A DNA stretch of 62,293 bases from a virus: IMG/VR virus record IMGVR_UViG_3300031726_000004, positions 1 through 62,293 of that record; one strand, 5' to 3'. Below the pieces are notes generated by a model, which searched no databases, had not been told where the DNA came from, and saw nothing but the letters and a program-made list of their open reading frames with translations. A program made the translations under genes and the position numbers. Positions 51,475 through 59,580 of this stretch are shown here, one piece after another (the stretch's first letter is position 1; every line of letters starts with the position of its first letter).

Positions 51475-52476
51475 ATGGCTGAAGACATCACTGCCACCAT
51501 CCACCAATTGCATCAACCCAAACCCAAGACCGATGCCGAACGAGCCCGCGCCTACCGGGATCGCAAGCGGGGCGGCACGGCCACCCCGTCACCCGCCGCC
51601 CCCAAGGTCACCGCCCCCAAGGTCGCCGCCGCCCCGGTCACCGCCGCCCCGGTTCCCGCCACCCCGTCACCTGCCACCTTGCCGGCCATCATCGTGACGC
51701 CCGTGACGCCCGTGACGCCCGTGACGCCCGTGACGCCCGTGACGCCCGTGACGCCCGTGACGCCCGTGACGCCCGTGACGCCCGTGACGCTGGCCACCGT
51801 CACGGCCCGTCACGTGACGCCCGTCACGCCGTCACGCCAGATCGCCCCGGTTGCGCTCAAGGTTGCCGCCTTTGGCCTTGCCGCCATCGGCCTAACCATC
51901 AATGGATGGTTTGCCCGGTCCCTGGGTTCCACGGATGTGTCGGGATGGATGTTTCTTGGCGTAGGCGTGGCCGCTGATCTTGCGGCGCTGGCGTTGCCAT
52001 CGACCGCCGCCCGGCTTTGGCAGACGCGCCAGCGGGGCACCGCTGCGGTTGCGTGGTCGATTTGGGCCATGACGTTCGCGTTCGCCGTGACGGCAGGCAT
52101 CGGCTTTGCCAGTCTCAACATTGCCGACGTGACGGCGGCCCGTGCGTCACGCGTCACGCCAGCCGTCACGACAGCAACCGCCGCGCTCGCCGATGCCATG
52201 GCGGCACGGGATCGGGAATGCGGTCACGGTGTCGGCAAGTTCTGTCGAGAACGCGAGGGCACCGTTACCGACCGTCGCCAAGCGCTTGACGCCGCCGTGA
52301 CCTCGGTTGAACAGACCGCCGACCCGCAGACCGCCGCCGCCGTGCGCCTTGTGACGTGGCTGACAAAGGGCCTGATCAAACCCGATGGGGATGACTTCGC
52401 CATGCTGCGGCTTATCTTGCTGGTGCTGTTGCCGCAACTTGGTGGAATGCTGTTGTTGGTCGGGCGCACCGAATGA
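51475..52476 (+). CDS. Membrane protein with VTP repeats
   Basis: The 333-residue protein starts [20 protein letters not shown] at ATG 51475. [16 protein letters not shown] is a common start-region motif. Residues about 60-115 are Pro/Val/Thr-rich with ten perfect VTP units. Several membrane helices follow ([52 protein letters not shown] and [18 protein letters not shown]). Function is unknown. Confidence 0.7.
   Translation: MAEDITATIHQLHQPKPKTDAERARAYRDRKRGGTATPSPAAPKVTAPKVAAAPVTAAPVPATPSPATLPAIIVTPVTPVTPVTPVTPVTPVTPVTPVTPVTPVTLATVTARHVTPVTPSRQIAPVALKVAAFGLAAIGLTINGWFARSLGSTDVSGWMFLGVGVAADLAALALPSTAARLWQTRQRGTAAVAWSIWAMTFAFAVTAGIGFASLNIADVTAARASRVTPAVTTATAALADAMAARDRECGHGVGKFCREREGTVTDRRQALDAAVTSVEQTADPQTAAAVRLVTWLTKGLIKPDGDDFAMLRLILLVLLPQLGGMLLLVGRTE
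51694..51783 (+). repeat. Ten perfect tandem copies of GTGACGCCC
   Basis: The 9-bp unit GTGACGCCC repeats ten times without error, encoding (Val-Thr-Pro)10, and an eleventh unit is altered (GTGACGCTG). Further copies with changes follow downstream. Slipped-strand mispairing could change its number without a frameshift. Confidence 0.95.
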
Positions 52477-52553
52477 AATCCGATCTCGCTTTCTGGATCA
52501 CCATTGCCGCCGTGATCTTGACCGGAGTCCTCATGCTTGTCATGGATTGCTGA
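52473..52553 (+). CDS. 26-residue single-TM micropeptide
   Basis: ATG 52473 overlaps the upstream stop (ATGA) and the stop TGA 52551-52553 shares one base with the next ATG. The product ([20 protein letters not shown], then six residues) is one hydrophobic helix. The tight coupling on both sides supports translation. Function is unknown. Confidence 0.55.
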   Translation: MKSDLAFWITIAAVILTGVLMLVMDC

Positions 52554-53137
52554 TGCCCATCATCACCCGCGCGGCTTCCAGCCTCACCCGTCATTGCGGT
52601 GACTGCCAACTCTGTTGCCGCCTCTTGCCGGTCAACGAAGTGAACAAGCCGGGCGGCACCGTGTGTCGATATCAGAAGTTCAAGAAAGGTTGCACGGTCT
52701 ACAGCACGCCCAAGATGCCGGCGTGCTGCACGCTTTGGAATTGTCGGTGGCTGGTGAACGACGACACCGCCGACTTGCCGCGCCCCGATCGCGCGCACTA
52801 CGTCATTGACCTGATGCCGGATTTCGTCACGCATCAGAACGACGTGACGGGCGAGTGCATCAACATTCAAGTCGTGCAAATCTGGATCGATCCCAATCAC
52901 CGCGACGCATACCGCGACCCGGCATTGCGCAGCTACATGCACCGCCGCGCGCAAGAGGGCACGGCATCCATCGTGCGGTTCAATGAACGCGACGCCATCG
53001 TGATCTTTCCGCCGCCGTTCGATGTCGATGGCGAATGGCATGAGATCATCAGCACATTGCGTGGTCCGTCGCACACCTTCGACCAAGTCGAAGCCGCGCT
53101 TGGTTCCTCAGCGCGTATAATTGTCACAGACGATTGA
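52553..53137 (+). CDS. YkgJ-type cysteine-cluster protein
   Basis: The 194-residue protein starts MPIITRAASSLTRHCGDCQL. CGDCQLCC matches the CxxCxxCC metal-binding signature of YkgJ proteins, followed by VCRYQKFKKGCTVYSTPKMP and CCTLWNCRWLV with more cysteines. It probably binds iron or zinc; the role in phage is unknown. Confidence 0.82.
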   Translation: MPIITRAASSLTRHCGDCQLCCRLLPVNEVNKPGGTVCRYQKFKKGCTVYSTPKMPACCTLWNCRWLVNDDTADLPRPDRAHYVIDLMPDFVTHQNDVTGECINIQVVQIWIDPNHRDAYRDPALRSYMHRRAQEGTASIVRFNERDAIVIFPPPFDVDGEWHEIISTLRGPSHTFDQVEAALGSSARIIVTDD

Positions 53138-53284
53138 ATTGATTGACCGTCAGATTTTTAGACGATTGACAGACCTATTGCAGGTTTGAAAGACTCAAGA
53201 GTCAGACCGCCGCAAATTTCTGGCATGGGGATAGACGCGCGGTCTCCCTCAAAATGACCTTTTGTCTTGCGAGATGGAAACCCC

Positions 53285-53725
53285 ATGCCGACGCCTCCGA
53301 TAAGACGTGCACCTGCACGCAATCAAAACAGTGCAAGACCTTCAGATATCGCGGTTGTCGTCGCCACATTGGTGATGAACCTGACGCGATCAATGCACAG
53401 ACACCCGCCCTATGTTGAACAGCATTTCGGCGCGGCACTCGAATTGATGTTCGTTTCAATGTTGGTAACGATCGCGACTCACGCGGGAAACGAAATGACC
53501 GCAAGTGAGATCGCGCATGAACTGTCGATCCCGCGCAGCAATGTCGTGCGCATTTTAGAAAGACTCAAAACGCGGGGCCGGGTTTTGAAGACCGGTCACA
53601 CGTTCAAGGCGAACATGGATCATCTCGACAAGGTCATGACGCCAGCCATCGCCGCGCAAAAGTTGCGCCGGGTTTCAAAGGCCCACCGCGAATTGCAGTC
53701 GCTTCGGAATAAATTGTTTCGGTAA
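53285..53725 (+). CDS. MarR-like winged-helix regulator
   Basis: The 146-residue protein starts MPTPPIRRAPARNQNSARPS at ATG 53285. Residues about 55-115 form a wHTH (ALELMFVSMLVTIATHAG, then EMTASEIAHELSIPRSNVVR, ILERLKTRGRVLKTG) like MarR-type repressors. Candidate operators lie downstream in the 53726-53993 gap. The shared ATTGACCGTCAG word lies upstream. Confidence 0.75.
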   Translation: MPTPPIRRAPARNQNSARPSDIAVVVATLVMNLTRSMHRHPPYVEQHFGAALELMFVSMLVTIATHAGNEMTASEIAHELSIPRSNVVRILERLKTRGRVLKTGHTFKANMDHLDKVMTPAIAAQKLRRVSKAHRELQSLRNKLFR

Positions 53726-53803
53726 CCAAACCACGGTTTTTTTTCTATCTGTTTCCGTCTGTGCAATCCGATGAATGTTTGTGCGAAGTCTGCGATGTAT
53801 TGC

Positions 53804-53887
53804 TGTCCATTTTGGACAACAACGCGCCGGGTAGTGCCACAACCGAATACTACCTTGGGCTTGACGCGGTATCCTTTTACGATACCG
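53804..53887. promoter_or_regulatory. Two palindromes in regulatory gap 53726-54050
   Basis: TGTCCA-ttt-TGGACA (53804-53818) is a perfect 15-bp palindrome and CGGTATC-N7-GATACCG (53867-53887) is a perfect 7-bp dyad next to a TTGACG (53861-53866). An eight-T run lies at about 53738-53745. The gap separates two regulator genes, so these are probable operators. No gene was seen between 53726 and 54050. Confidence 0.55.
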
Positions 53888-54050
53888 TCAGGCCTTCTTT
53901 ACAAATCCGTCATTCGTTCAACCATAACTAATCGTAGGCAGCAAAAACACCAAAATACAACCGTTTGTAACGACATGCTCCGATCGTTTCCGATTGCCAG
54001 CCCTTTCGGAAATGAACGCGCCCATGCCGCAACAGGAAAGGCATGCGTAC

Positions 54051-54365
54051 ATGGTTGCGAACACTTCATCATGCAGTGAAGAGGTGCTTGATGCGGATGT
54101 ACTTGAACACAAAATCAGGAATGCCCCCGGCTTTCTTCCGCTCGAACGCGAATTGATCTTGCGCGCGCTCAATCTCGGCGCGCGCCCGACATCACATCTC
54201 TATCCGGCCGGACACTCACCGACGTCATCGGTCTATGCCGGCATCGCATGGGATATTCTCGACAGCATCGCGCCGGATACGTTGACGATCCGCGACCGCT
54301 TCATGCTCGGTGCGATGATCACCAACACCTTGCGAGATGTCCACCGCCAACGAACTATCACTTAG
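54051..54365 (+). CDS. Hypothetical protein
   Basis: The 104-residue protein starts MVANTSSCSEEVLDADVLEH at ATG 54051, preceded by AGGAAAGG; starts further upstream at 54012 or 54024 lack such a site. It is helical (LERELILRALNLGARPTSHL, RDRFMLGAMITNTLRDVHRQ). Function is unknown. Confidence 0.6.
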   Translation: MVANTSSCSEEVLDADVLEHKIRNAPGFLPLERELILRALNLGARPTSHLYPAGHSPTSSVYAGIAWDILDSIAPDTLTIRDRFMLGAMITNTLRDVHRQRTIT

Positions 54366-54436
54366 CTGTCTCCGGTTGCGTCGATGGTGCGATTGTGCCT
54401 ATCGTCCGAGCATTCAACCATAAGGGGACGAAGGAA

Positions 54437-55123
54437 ATGGCCACACTTCCGATCTATCTTGAAGTCGAAGACGTCGCAGTCGGGCCGGTGTTGATCGCGC
54501 TGCGACGAATGCCCGGCATCATCAAGATGAATTTGGATATCTCAGCCGGCGCACCAGCACCCGCGCCCGTCGCGCGCAATGGCAACGGCCCAAAGACTAA
54601 CGAAATCATCATTGCGATGATGATGAAAGCCAACGGCGAGCCCGTGCACGTGTCGGACATGGCGCGACAAGTCGGCGGGCACAAGTCGCGCGCCTCTGTC
54701 GTGCTCAACGCCTTGAAGAAAAAAGGCATCGTCAAAGCAGCCGGCAAAGGCAATTGGGTTTTGACACCAAAGGCAATGCGCGATCTCGCCAAGCACGCCG
54801 AGCCGCAACTATTGCCCGCGCCGAAACCTGCGGCAAAGCCGATAGGCAAGGCCAAGAGCAACGGTCACAAGGTGATCGAACACAATGAGCGCGCAGAGCG
54901 CGGCACCGGTCCTGCGGCATTATGCGAAACATTACGCGATGGCCCGTTGTCGGTGACAGACATCCGTACCAACCTTGAAGCCAAGGGCGTGTCAGGCAAG
55001 AGTCTCAGCGGCTTCCTAGATCGCGGCAAGCGCGACGGCATCATCAAGAAGAACGCAAGCGGCCTTTACGAATTGACGGCGAAGGGCGCGAAGCAATCCA
55101 CCGCAGAAACTCAAGGGGCGTAA
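54437..55123 (+). CDS. Protein with two winged-helix domains
   Basis: The 228-residue protein starts MATLPIYLEVEDVAVGPVLI at ATG 54437, behind AAGGGG. It has a small N-terminal unit common in phage proteins, then wHTH 1 (EIIIAMMMKANGEPVHVSDM, then ARQVGGHKSRASVVLNALKK), a Lys/Ala-rich linker and wHTH 2 (LCETLRDGPLSVTDIRTNLE, KSLSGFLDRGKRDGIIKK). A DNA-binding regulator is likely. Confidence 0.75.
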   Translation: MATLPIYLEVEDVAVGPVLIALRRMPGIIKMNLDISAGAPAPAPVARNGNGPKTNEIIIAMMMKANGEPVHVSDMARQVGGHKSRASVVLNALKKKGIVKAAGKGNWVLTPKAMRDLAKHAEPQLLPAPKPAAKPIGKAKSNGHKVIEHNERAERGTGPAALCETLRDGPLSVTDIRTNLEAKGVSGKSLSGFLDRGKRDGIIKKNASGLYELTAKGAKQSTAETQGA

Positions 55124-55124
55124 G

Positions 55125-55508
55125 ATGGCGCGTTTCGTCATGCGATATCGATGCTACAATTTCACGGACAAAAATCCTGTCATCGACAAGACGCGAACCA
55201 TCCTGCAAGACGAAGGACTTTTTTCCAAGAAAAAGCGCCCGCTGTTACATCAACTAACAGGCGTATCGGTCTCCACCTATGACGGTTGGTTCGAAGGCGA
55301 CACCAAAAGCCCGCGACACGAAACCGTCGCAGCCACTATGGCCGCACTCGGCTATGAAGAAACTTTCGTCAAGAAAAAAGCCATAGACCTCGACAAGGAA
55401 CTGGTTGCCGCCGCGAAGTGGTTGGAAACCCAAAACAGACTGAAAGAACAAGCCGGGGCAAAGCGAACGTCCAAGAAAATGAACGGACACGCGAAGGGAG
55501 CTAAGTGA
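55125..55508 (+). CDS. Conserved HTH-type phage regulator
   Basis: The 127-residue protein carries NFTDKNPVIDKTRTILQDEG and LTGVSVSTYDGWFEGDTKSP, then ETVAATMAALGYE, the pattern of a phage regulator family with an HTH (GVSxSTxxxWFxGxTKxP). The C-terminal 40 residues are Lys-rich. Both flanks are regulators. Confidence 0.8.
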   Translation: MARFVMRYRCYNFTDKNPVIDKTRTILQDEGLFSKKKRPLLHQLTGVSVSTYDGWFEGDTKSPRHETVAATMAALGYEETFVKKKAIDLDKELVAAAKWLETQNRLKEQAGAKRTSKKMNGHAKGAK

Positions 55509-55936
55509 TCACCATGGCTGTAAAAAAGAAAACCCTATCTCGCAATGCCACTTCCAAGTATCACGTCGTGCGCCGCGTCACGGATGCAGACGTCCAGATC
55601 GGGGAACGTCTGCGACAAGCACGACTTAAAGCCGGCCTGTCGCAAGACACGCTGGCAAAGGCTGTCGGCGTGTCATTCCAGCAAATCCAGAAATATGAAA
55701 AAGGCAAAAACCGAATGGGCGTCGGCCGCATGATGGAATTTTCCAAAGTGCTGCAACTTGATCCCTCCTATTTCACGGGATCGGTTGACGTCAAGCGATC
55801 AAACGTCGTGGTTGCCTTCGATGCCTTCATGGCGACCCGCGAAGGCGTGCAGATCATCGAACACATGATGAAGTTGCCGCCACGGCAGCGACAGACCGTG
55901 ATCGATCTCGCCAAGTCATTGGCGTTGGCGTCATGA
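55505..55936 (+). CDS. XRE-family HTH regulator
   Basis: The 143-residue protein has a canonical XRE HTH at about residues 30-85 (IGERLRQARLKAGLSQDTLA, KAVGVSFQQIQKYEKGKNRM). GTG 55505 (GTGA overlap, AAGGGAG upstream) or ATG 55514 is the start. The C-terminal helix (LPPRQRQTVIDLAKSLA) is common in this family. Confidence 0.85.
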   Translation: MITMAVKKKTLSRNATSKYHVVRRVTDADVQIGERLRQARLKAGLSQDTLAKAVGVSFQQIQKYEKGKNRMGVGRMMEFSKVLQLDPSYFTGSVDVKRSNVVVAFDAFMATREGVQIIEHMMKLPPRQRQTVIDLAKSLALAS

Positions 55937-56145
55937 CCGCGTGCCCGTTCTGTCTTGAGCACATGGCGGCACGATCGACCAAGCAACTTGCGGTGCGCAA
56001 AGCCAACATGGCCAACGCACCGCAAGTGACTGTGTCCGAATGTCCGAAGTGCGGAGGGATCGAATGGGCAACGACGATAGCCAAGATCGAAACCGAACTC
56101 CCGCCGTCGCGTTTGTCATTCTTGAAACGATTGATGGGGCGGTGA
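55933..56145 (+). CDS. Small zinc-ribbon protein
   Basis: The 70-residue protein has CPFCLEH and SECPKCGGIEWATT, a four-cysteine zinc ribbon, and a basic end (LSFLKRLMGR). ATGA overlap with the regulator. Function unknown. Confidence 0.7.
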   Translation: MTACPFCLEHMAARSTKQLAVRKANMANAPQVTVSECPKCGGIEWATTIAKIETELPPSRLSFLKRLMGR

Positions 56146-56333
56146 ACGAAGTGGCCGCAGATGGCGCGGACTTCATCTGCGAAGACTGCGGCGCGGCGGT
56201 GTTCATCATCGGCACCGACCCGACACCGAACGTGCATGTCTGCGGCGTGTGTCGCTTCATCCGCACCGTGCCCGACATGCCGGAAGATTTCAAAGCGACG
56301 TTGAGGGGCACAGATGACGGACTATCCGAATGA
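56064..56333 (+). CDS. Zinc-ribbon protein overlapping its neighbour
   Basis: The 89-residue protein starts MGNDDSQDRNRTPAVAFVIL at ATG 56064 and overlaps the preceding gene by 82 bases in another frame. FICEDCGAAVFIIGTDPTPN and VHVCGVCRFIRTVPDM supply four cysteines. Both overlapped products look protein-like. Confidence 0.6.
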   Translation: MGNDDSQDRNRTPAVAFVILETIDGAVNEVAADGADFICEDCGAAVFIIGTDPTPNVHVCGVCRFIRTVPDMPEDFKATLRGTDDGLSE

Positions 56334-56664
56334 TGACTTTCATGAGGTGTGGTGGATATACGCACCCGAGCGCCACACGTGGGGCGGCCTTCGCGTCGCG
56401 CATTTCCGCAAGACCATCGACGGCGCGCTGATTGTCGGCATCTTGGGCGAGTCCGATCCCCGCCGCATCGGTCTTCGCATATGGGCTGACATCGCCCCGC
56501 GCGAAGGCTGGGTGATGGTCAAGCAAATCATGCTACCAAGTCGCGGCGAAGTCGATGCCGCGCTTGATACCGCGTTGCGCGACATCGCCGAACAGATCAC
56601 ACGTGACGTTTCCGAAGCAAAGGAAGACAAGCATGCGCGGGACAATTCTGAGCATCTCACCTGA
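56314..56664 (+). CDS. Hypothetical protein
   Basis: The 116-residue protein starts MTDYPNDDFHEVWWIYAPER, behind GAGGGG. WGGLRVAHFRKTIDGALIVG is a strand-rich core and the end is a charged helix. Function is unknown. Confidence 0.65.
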   Translation: MTDYPNDDFHEVWWIYAPERHTWGGLRVAHFRKTIDGALIVGILGESDPRRIGLRIWADIAPREGWVMVKQIMLPSRGEVDAALDTALRDIAEQITRDVSEAKEDKHARDNSEHLT

Positions 56665-56971
56665 CGGCGTTGAAACCGCCAGACAGTTCGAAGGCGAAGC
56701 GACGCTTGACGATTTGCAAGCCGCGATCGGTGGCGGCTCTGTGCAAGTGGTGCCGCTATTCGACATCTTCCAGCACGGTGAAGATTGGCACCGTTGCGTC
56801 GTCTTCTGCGATGAAGACGGCAAGGTCAACAATCTGACATTCAATCCAAAGGCGCAACTGCATTGGCAGTTGGCGTACAACGCCAGCGGCCATCTTGGCG
56901 CGTTGGACGATGCACTTGTCGGCACCGTCGCCATCGTGTGGGGCGATCCCGACTTCATGGAAGCGCTCTAA
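56633..56971 (+). CDS. DUF3846-like protein
   Basis: The 112-residue protein starts MRGTILSISPDGVETARQFE at ATG 56633, behind AAGGAAG. LDDLQAAIGGGSVQVVPLF and FCDEDGKVNNLTFNP, then LVGTVAIVWGDP follow the DUF3846 pattern seen in many phages and plasmids. Function is unknown. Confidence 0.75.
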   Translation: MRGTILSISPDGVETARQFEGEATLDDLQAAIGGGSVQVVPLFDIFQHGEDWHRCVVFCDEDGKVNNLTFNPKAQLHWQLAYNASGHLGALDDALVGTVAIVWGDPDFMEAL

Positions 56972-56984
56972 AGGGTCTTGAGCC

Positions 56985-57212
56985 ATGCGCGCCACAAGCT
57001 ATGCGATCACCATCTATCGATCGCCGTCTGATCATCCGGATAAATTCGTGGCGCGCGTGTTCATCACAAACTTCGGTCCCGAGCCGATCCCGACCGATCG
57101 ATGCGCAATCGTCGATACGCTGGAACAGGCACGCGACGTGATCCCGGCCGGTTGGCTGTGCTTCCCTCGCGCCGCTGATGATGATCCCGTCATCGTCGAA
57201 ACGTGGATGTGA
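56985..57212 (+). CDS. Hypothetical small protein
   Basis: The 75-residue protein contains SYAITIYRSPSDHPDKFVAR and AIVDTLEQARDVIPAGWLCF, an alpha/beta pattern. AAGGG precedes the start. Function is unknown. Confidence 0.65.
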   Translation: MRATSYAITIYRSPSDHPDKFVARVFITNFGPEPIPTDRCAIVDTLEQARDVIPAGWLCFPRAADDDPVIVETWM

Positions 57213-57220
57213 CCGTGGCA

Positions 57221-57802
57221 ATGATCCCGATCCCCGACCGCATGAAGCATCTGAGAACCGTGCGAGATATCGCGGTGCCCTATGGCGTTGTGATCGGCAA
57301 TGACGGGACGCCGCACTTTTCAATCAACGATGAAAGGGTGCGGATACAGTCGATTAGGCGCGATCTTTGTGCAATCTGCGGCACCAAACTATTCCGTGGC
57401 CGATGGCTAGTTGGTGGCCCGCTTGCGGCGTTTCACCCTGACGGCGCATTCGTTGATCCACCGATGCATCACGAATGCTCGCATTACGCGTTGTGCGTCT
57501 GCCCCTATCTCGCCGCTCCACAGTATGTTCGTGAAGTTGGATTGACCAAGGTCGCTGCAAAGCGCGACACCTTTCCTGACAAGATCATCATGGTTGACAC
57601 CACCATGATGCCGGGCCGCCCCTTCGGCGATCTCTTCGTTGCGCTGATGACGACAAGCCGGCTCACCGTTTTCCAGAATTTCAATGTCAAACCAAAGCCA
57701 CCTTATCAGACCGTCGAATATTGGCGACGCGGGCAACAGATCGACGCAGCGGAAGGCGCGCAGATCGTTGCTGATGCCTTGCGTAACTATTCGAGAGGCT
57801 GA
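57221..57802 (+). CDS. Conserved cysteine-containing phage protein
   Basis: The 193-residue protein starts MIPIPDRMKHLRTVRDIAVP; GTG 57209 (GTGA overlap) is an alternative. LCAICGTKLFRGRWLVGGPL, then FVDPPMHHECSHYALCVCPY with five further Cys/His form a likely metal site. The family is widespread in actinobacterial and alphaproteobacterial mobile elements. Function is unknown. Confidence 0.75.
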   Translation: MIPIPDRMKHLRTVRDIAVPYGVVIGNDGTPHFSINDERVRIQSIRRDLCAICGTKLFRGRWLVGGPLAAFHPDGAFVDPPMHHECSHYALCVCPYLAAPQYVREVGLTKVAAKRDTFPDKIIMVDTTMMPGRPFGDLFVALMTTSRLTVFQNFNVKPKPPYQTVEYWRRGQQIDAAEGAQIVADALRNYSRG

Positions 57803-57804
57803 CC

Positions 57805-58245
57805 ATGACGACCTTGATCATCGGTCCCGACGAACACAAGCGAATTGCCGAGATCATCGCGGAAGCCAAGGCGCACCCGATCCCGTTGTCAGTGCTTCGT
57901 CATGGCCTGATGGATGACACCGACATGTTGACGCTTGAGCAGCGCCGCAAGATGCGGCCGGACTTCGTGCGCCCGATCTCCGCAAGCATGATCTTCCCCG
58001 GCGGCTATCGTGCCGCGTTCTCAATTGAAGAACAGCCATCGGGCTTCTGCACCCATCTGTCGATTAGTATCGATGGACACCACAAGGGCAAAGCACCGAG
58101 CCCGGCAGCGGTTGAAATGATCGCGAGGGCATTCGGCGTGCCGTTCCCGCCGCACAAGGGATGGATGGAAGAATACCAACCCGGAGAATATGCGATCAAC
58201 CTTGTTTCGCTTTATGGGCCACCGAGCACGGAGGGACACGCATGA
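57805..58245 (+). CDS. Hypothetical protein
   Basis: The 146-residue protein starts MTTLIIGPDEHKRIAEIIAE, behind GAGG. HLSISIDGHHKGKAPSPAAV and the C-terminal YAINLVSLYGPP are conserved-looking blocks. Function is unknown. Confidence 0.65.
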   Translation: MTTLIIGPDEHKRIAEIIAEAKAHPIPLSVLRHGLMDDTDMLTLEQRRKMRPDFVRPISASMIFPGGYRAAFSIEEQPSGFCTHLSISIDGHHKGKAPSPAAVEMIARAFGVPFPPHKGWMEEYQPGEYAINLVSLYGPPSTEGHA

Positions 58246-58472
58246 ATTTCCAGACCGGCGATCACGTCGAAATCACCTGCGAAGGCCGCACCGTTGACGG
58301 TGTCGTTTCACTGGCATCACCGAGCGGCATGTCATTGGTCCTCTCTTTTGAAGCAGTGTTGAACAACCACGGCGGCATCATGCCGGTGTTGCGTTGCGAT
58401 GATAGTAATTATATCGCCGTCCTGTCGGGCGCTCAAGTCATCGTCAGGAGCAAGAACCATGAGCGACACTGA
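58242..58472 (+). CDS. Small beta-barrel-like protein
   Basis: The 76-residue protein starts MNFQTGDHVEITCEGRTVDG at ATG 58242, behind GGAGGG. VVSLASPSGMSLVLSFEAVL follows a small conserved phage family that looks like an SH3 or OB barrel. It overlaps both neighbours. Confidence 0.7.
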   Translation: MNFQTGDHVEITCEGRTVDGVVSLASPSGMSLVLSFEAVLNNHGGIMPVLRCDDSNYIAVLSGAQVIVRSKNHERH

Positions 58473-58692
58473 CACGCTGGAAGGGCTGGTGACTGAGCTA
58501 CGTCAACAGGATGAACCCATCATGATACGCGCCGCCGAGATGCTTGAGCGAATGGACCGCTTGACGAACTCGCTGGCCAACCAGCTTGCAACAGCGATCC
58601 GGCGCAACGCCCGGATCATGGCCATCGTGCAAAAGCAGTTGCCAATCGATCAACTACTTGTCGCGTTACAGACCTTGAAGGATGAACCATGA
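58459..58692 (+). CDS. Hypothetical helical protein
   Basis: The 77-residue protein starts MSDTDTLEGLVTELRQQDEP at ATG 58459, behind AGGAG. The entire product is helical (RAAEMLERMDRLTNSLANQL). Function is unknown. Confidence 0.6.
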   Translation: MSDTDTLEGLVTELRQQDEPIMIRAAEMLERMDRLTNSLANQLATAIRRNARIMAIVQKQLPIDQLLVALQTLKDEP

Positions 58693-58913
58693 GCGACGCC
58701 GACGTCACACCGGATTTCACTGAAGACGATCGCGTCATCGACGCGTTGCGGCGCGATACCTGTCCGGACTGCGGCAACCTGGGTTTCGACGGCGGGCCGC
58801 GTGGCGGCAGCGGACAGAACATTTTCTGTTCCGATTGCGGATCGGGGTTCAACGTCGCAACGCCACGCTACATCATATTCGCGCAACGCATCGGCAAGCG
58901 GGGATCATCATGA
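58689..58913 (+). CDS. Zinc-ribbon protein
   Basis: The 74-residue protein has CPDCGNLGFDGGPRGGSGQN and IFCSDCGSGFNV, a four-cysteine ribbon conserved in phages. AAGGAT precedes the start; ATGA overlaps on both sides. Function is unknown. Confidence 0.75.
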   Translation: MSDADVTPDFTEDDRVIDALRRDTCPDCGNLGFDGGPRGGSGQNIFCSDCGSGFNVATPRYIIFAQRIGKRGSS

Positions 58914-59353
58914 AACTCACAATCGAACCACAGCCGAAAGAGTACACCGACGACAAGGCCGCGATGTTGCAGATAGTCGAGACTGGCGAATTTATTGTGA
59001 TCGGCACGCCCGGCGCACAGCGATGTGCCAGAGAGATCAGACGCGCCGTCAACTTCCATGAACCGTTAGTGGCTGTGCTCACGCTGTTTCGATCCAGCGA
59101 AATGGGCAAACTGTTGATTGATGCGATGTTCTACAAAACCGCTGTCGCTGATGTCGCACCAATCGACGATATCATCGAAGCGCAATCGCGCATGACTAAG
59201 CTGATCAACTCGGTTGACGTGATCCTGAAGGGTTTGGAGTTGATGAAAGAACGCGATGAAGCGCCCGACTCGGCAATGCAACACGACTATGTGCCTGATG
59301 AAGATCAGACCATGGGTGACTCTGCACCACCGAACCCTGAAACCAAGGACTGA
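58910..59353 (+). CDS. Hypothetical protein
   Basis: The 147-residue protein starts MKLTIEPQPKEYTDDKAAML at ATG 58910. It is alpha/beta (LQIVETGEFIVIGTPGAQRC, AREIRRAVNFHEPLVAVLTL), then a helical C-terminal half and an acidic, Pro-rich end. Function is unknown. Confidence 0.65.
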   Translation: MKLTIEPQPKEYTDDKAAMLQIVETGEFIVIGTPGAQRCAREIRRAVNFHEPLVAVLTLFRSSEMGKLLIDAMFYKTAVADVAPIDDIIEAQSRMTKLINSVDVILKGLELMKERDEAPDSAMQHDYVPDEDQTMGDSAPPNPETKD

Positions 59354-59358
59354 CGCCA

Positions 59359-59580
59359 ATGGAATTGAAAATGGCATTCCACTCGGTGAACGGTCGGCGC
59401 ATGGTCGAAGTCTTCGACAACAGCGGCGCACTTGTCGCCGGCATCTATCCTGACGAAACCAGCAACGGCATCAGGATCATCAGCAAGTACATTGCAACAT
59501 TCGATATCGAAAAGGACACCGAGAGTAGCGAGCCGCTTCCTGCGTTTACTATCAAATTCCTGCGTGCTCATGAACGATGA
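59359..59580 (+). CDS. Conserved small phage protein
   Basis: The 73-residue protein carries MAFHSVNGRRMVEVFDNSGA and IRIISKYIATFDIEKD, a strand-rich pattern with relatives in phages. AAGGA precedes the start. Overlaps the next gene by 11 bases. Function is unknown. Confidence 0.65.
   Translation: MELKMAFHSVNGRRMVEVFDNSGALVAGIYPDETSNGIRIISKYIATFDIEKDTESSEPLPAFTIKFLRAHER

Noticed and set aside
51552-51803. Antisense open frame rich in Val-Thr-Gly
   Set aside because: It is the mirror of the GTGACGCCC repeat within the membrane protein gene.
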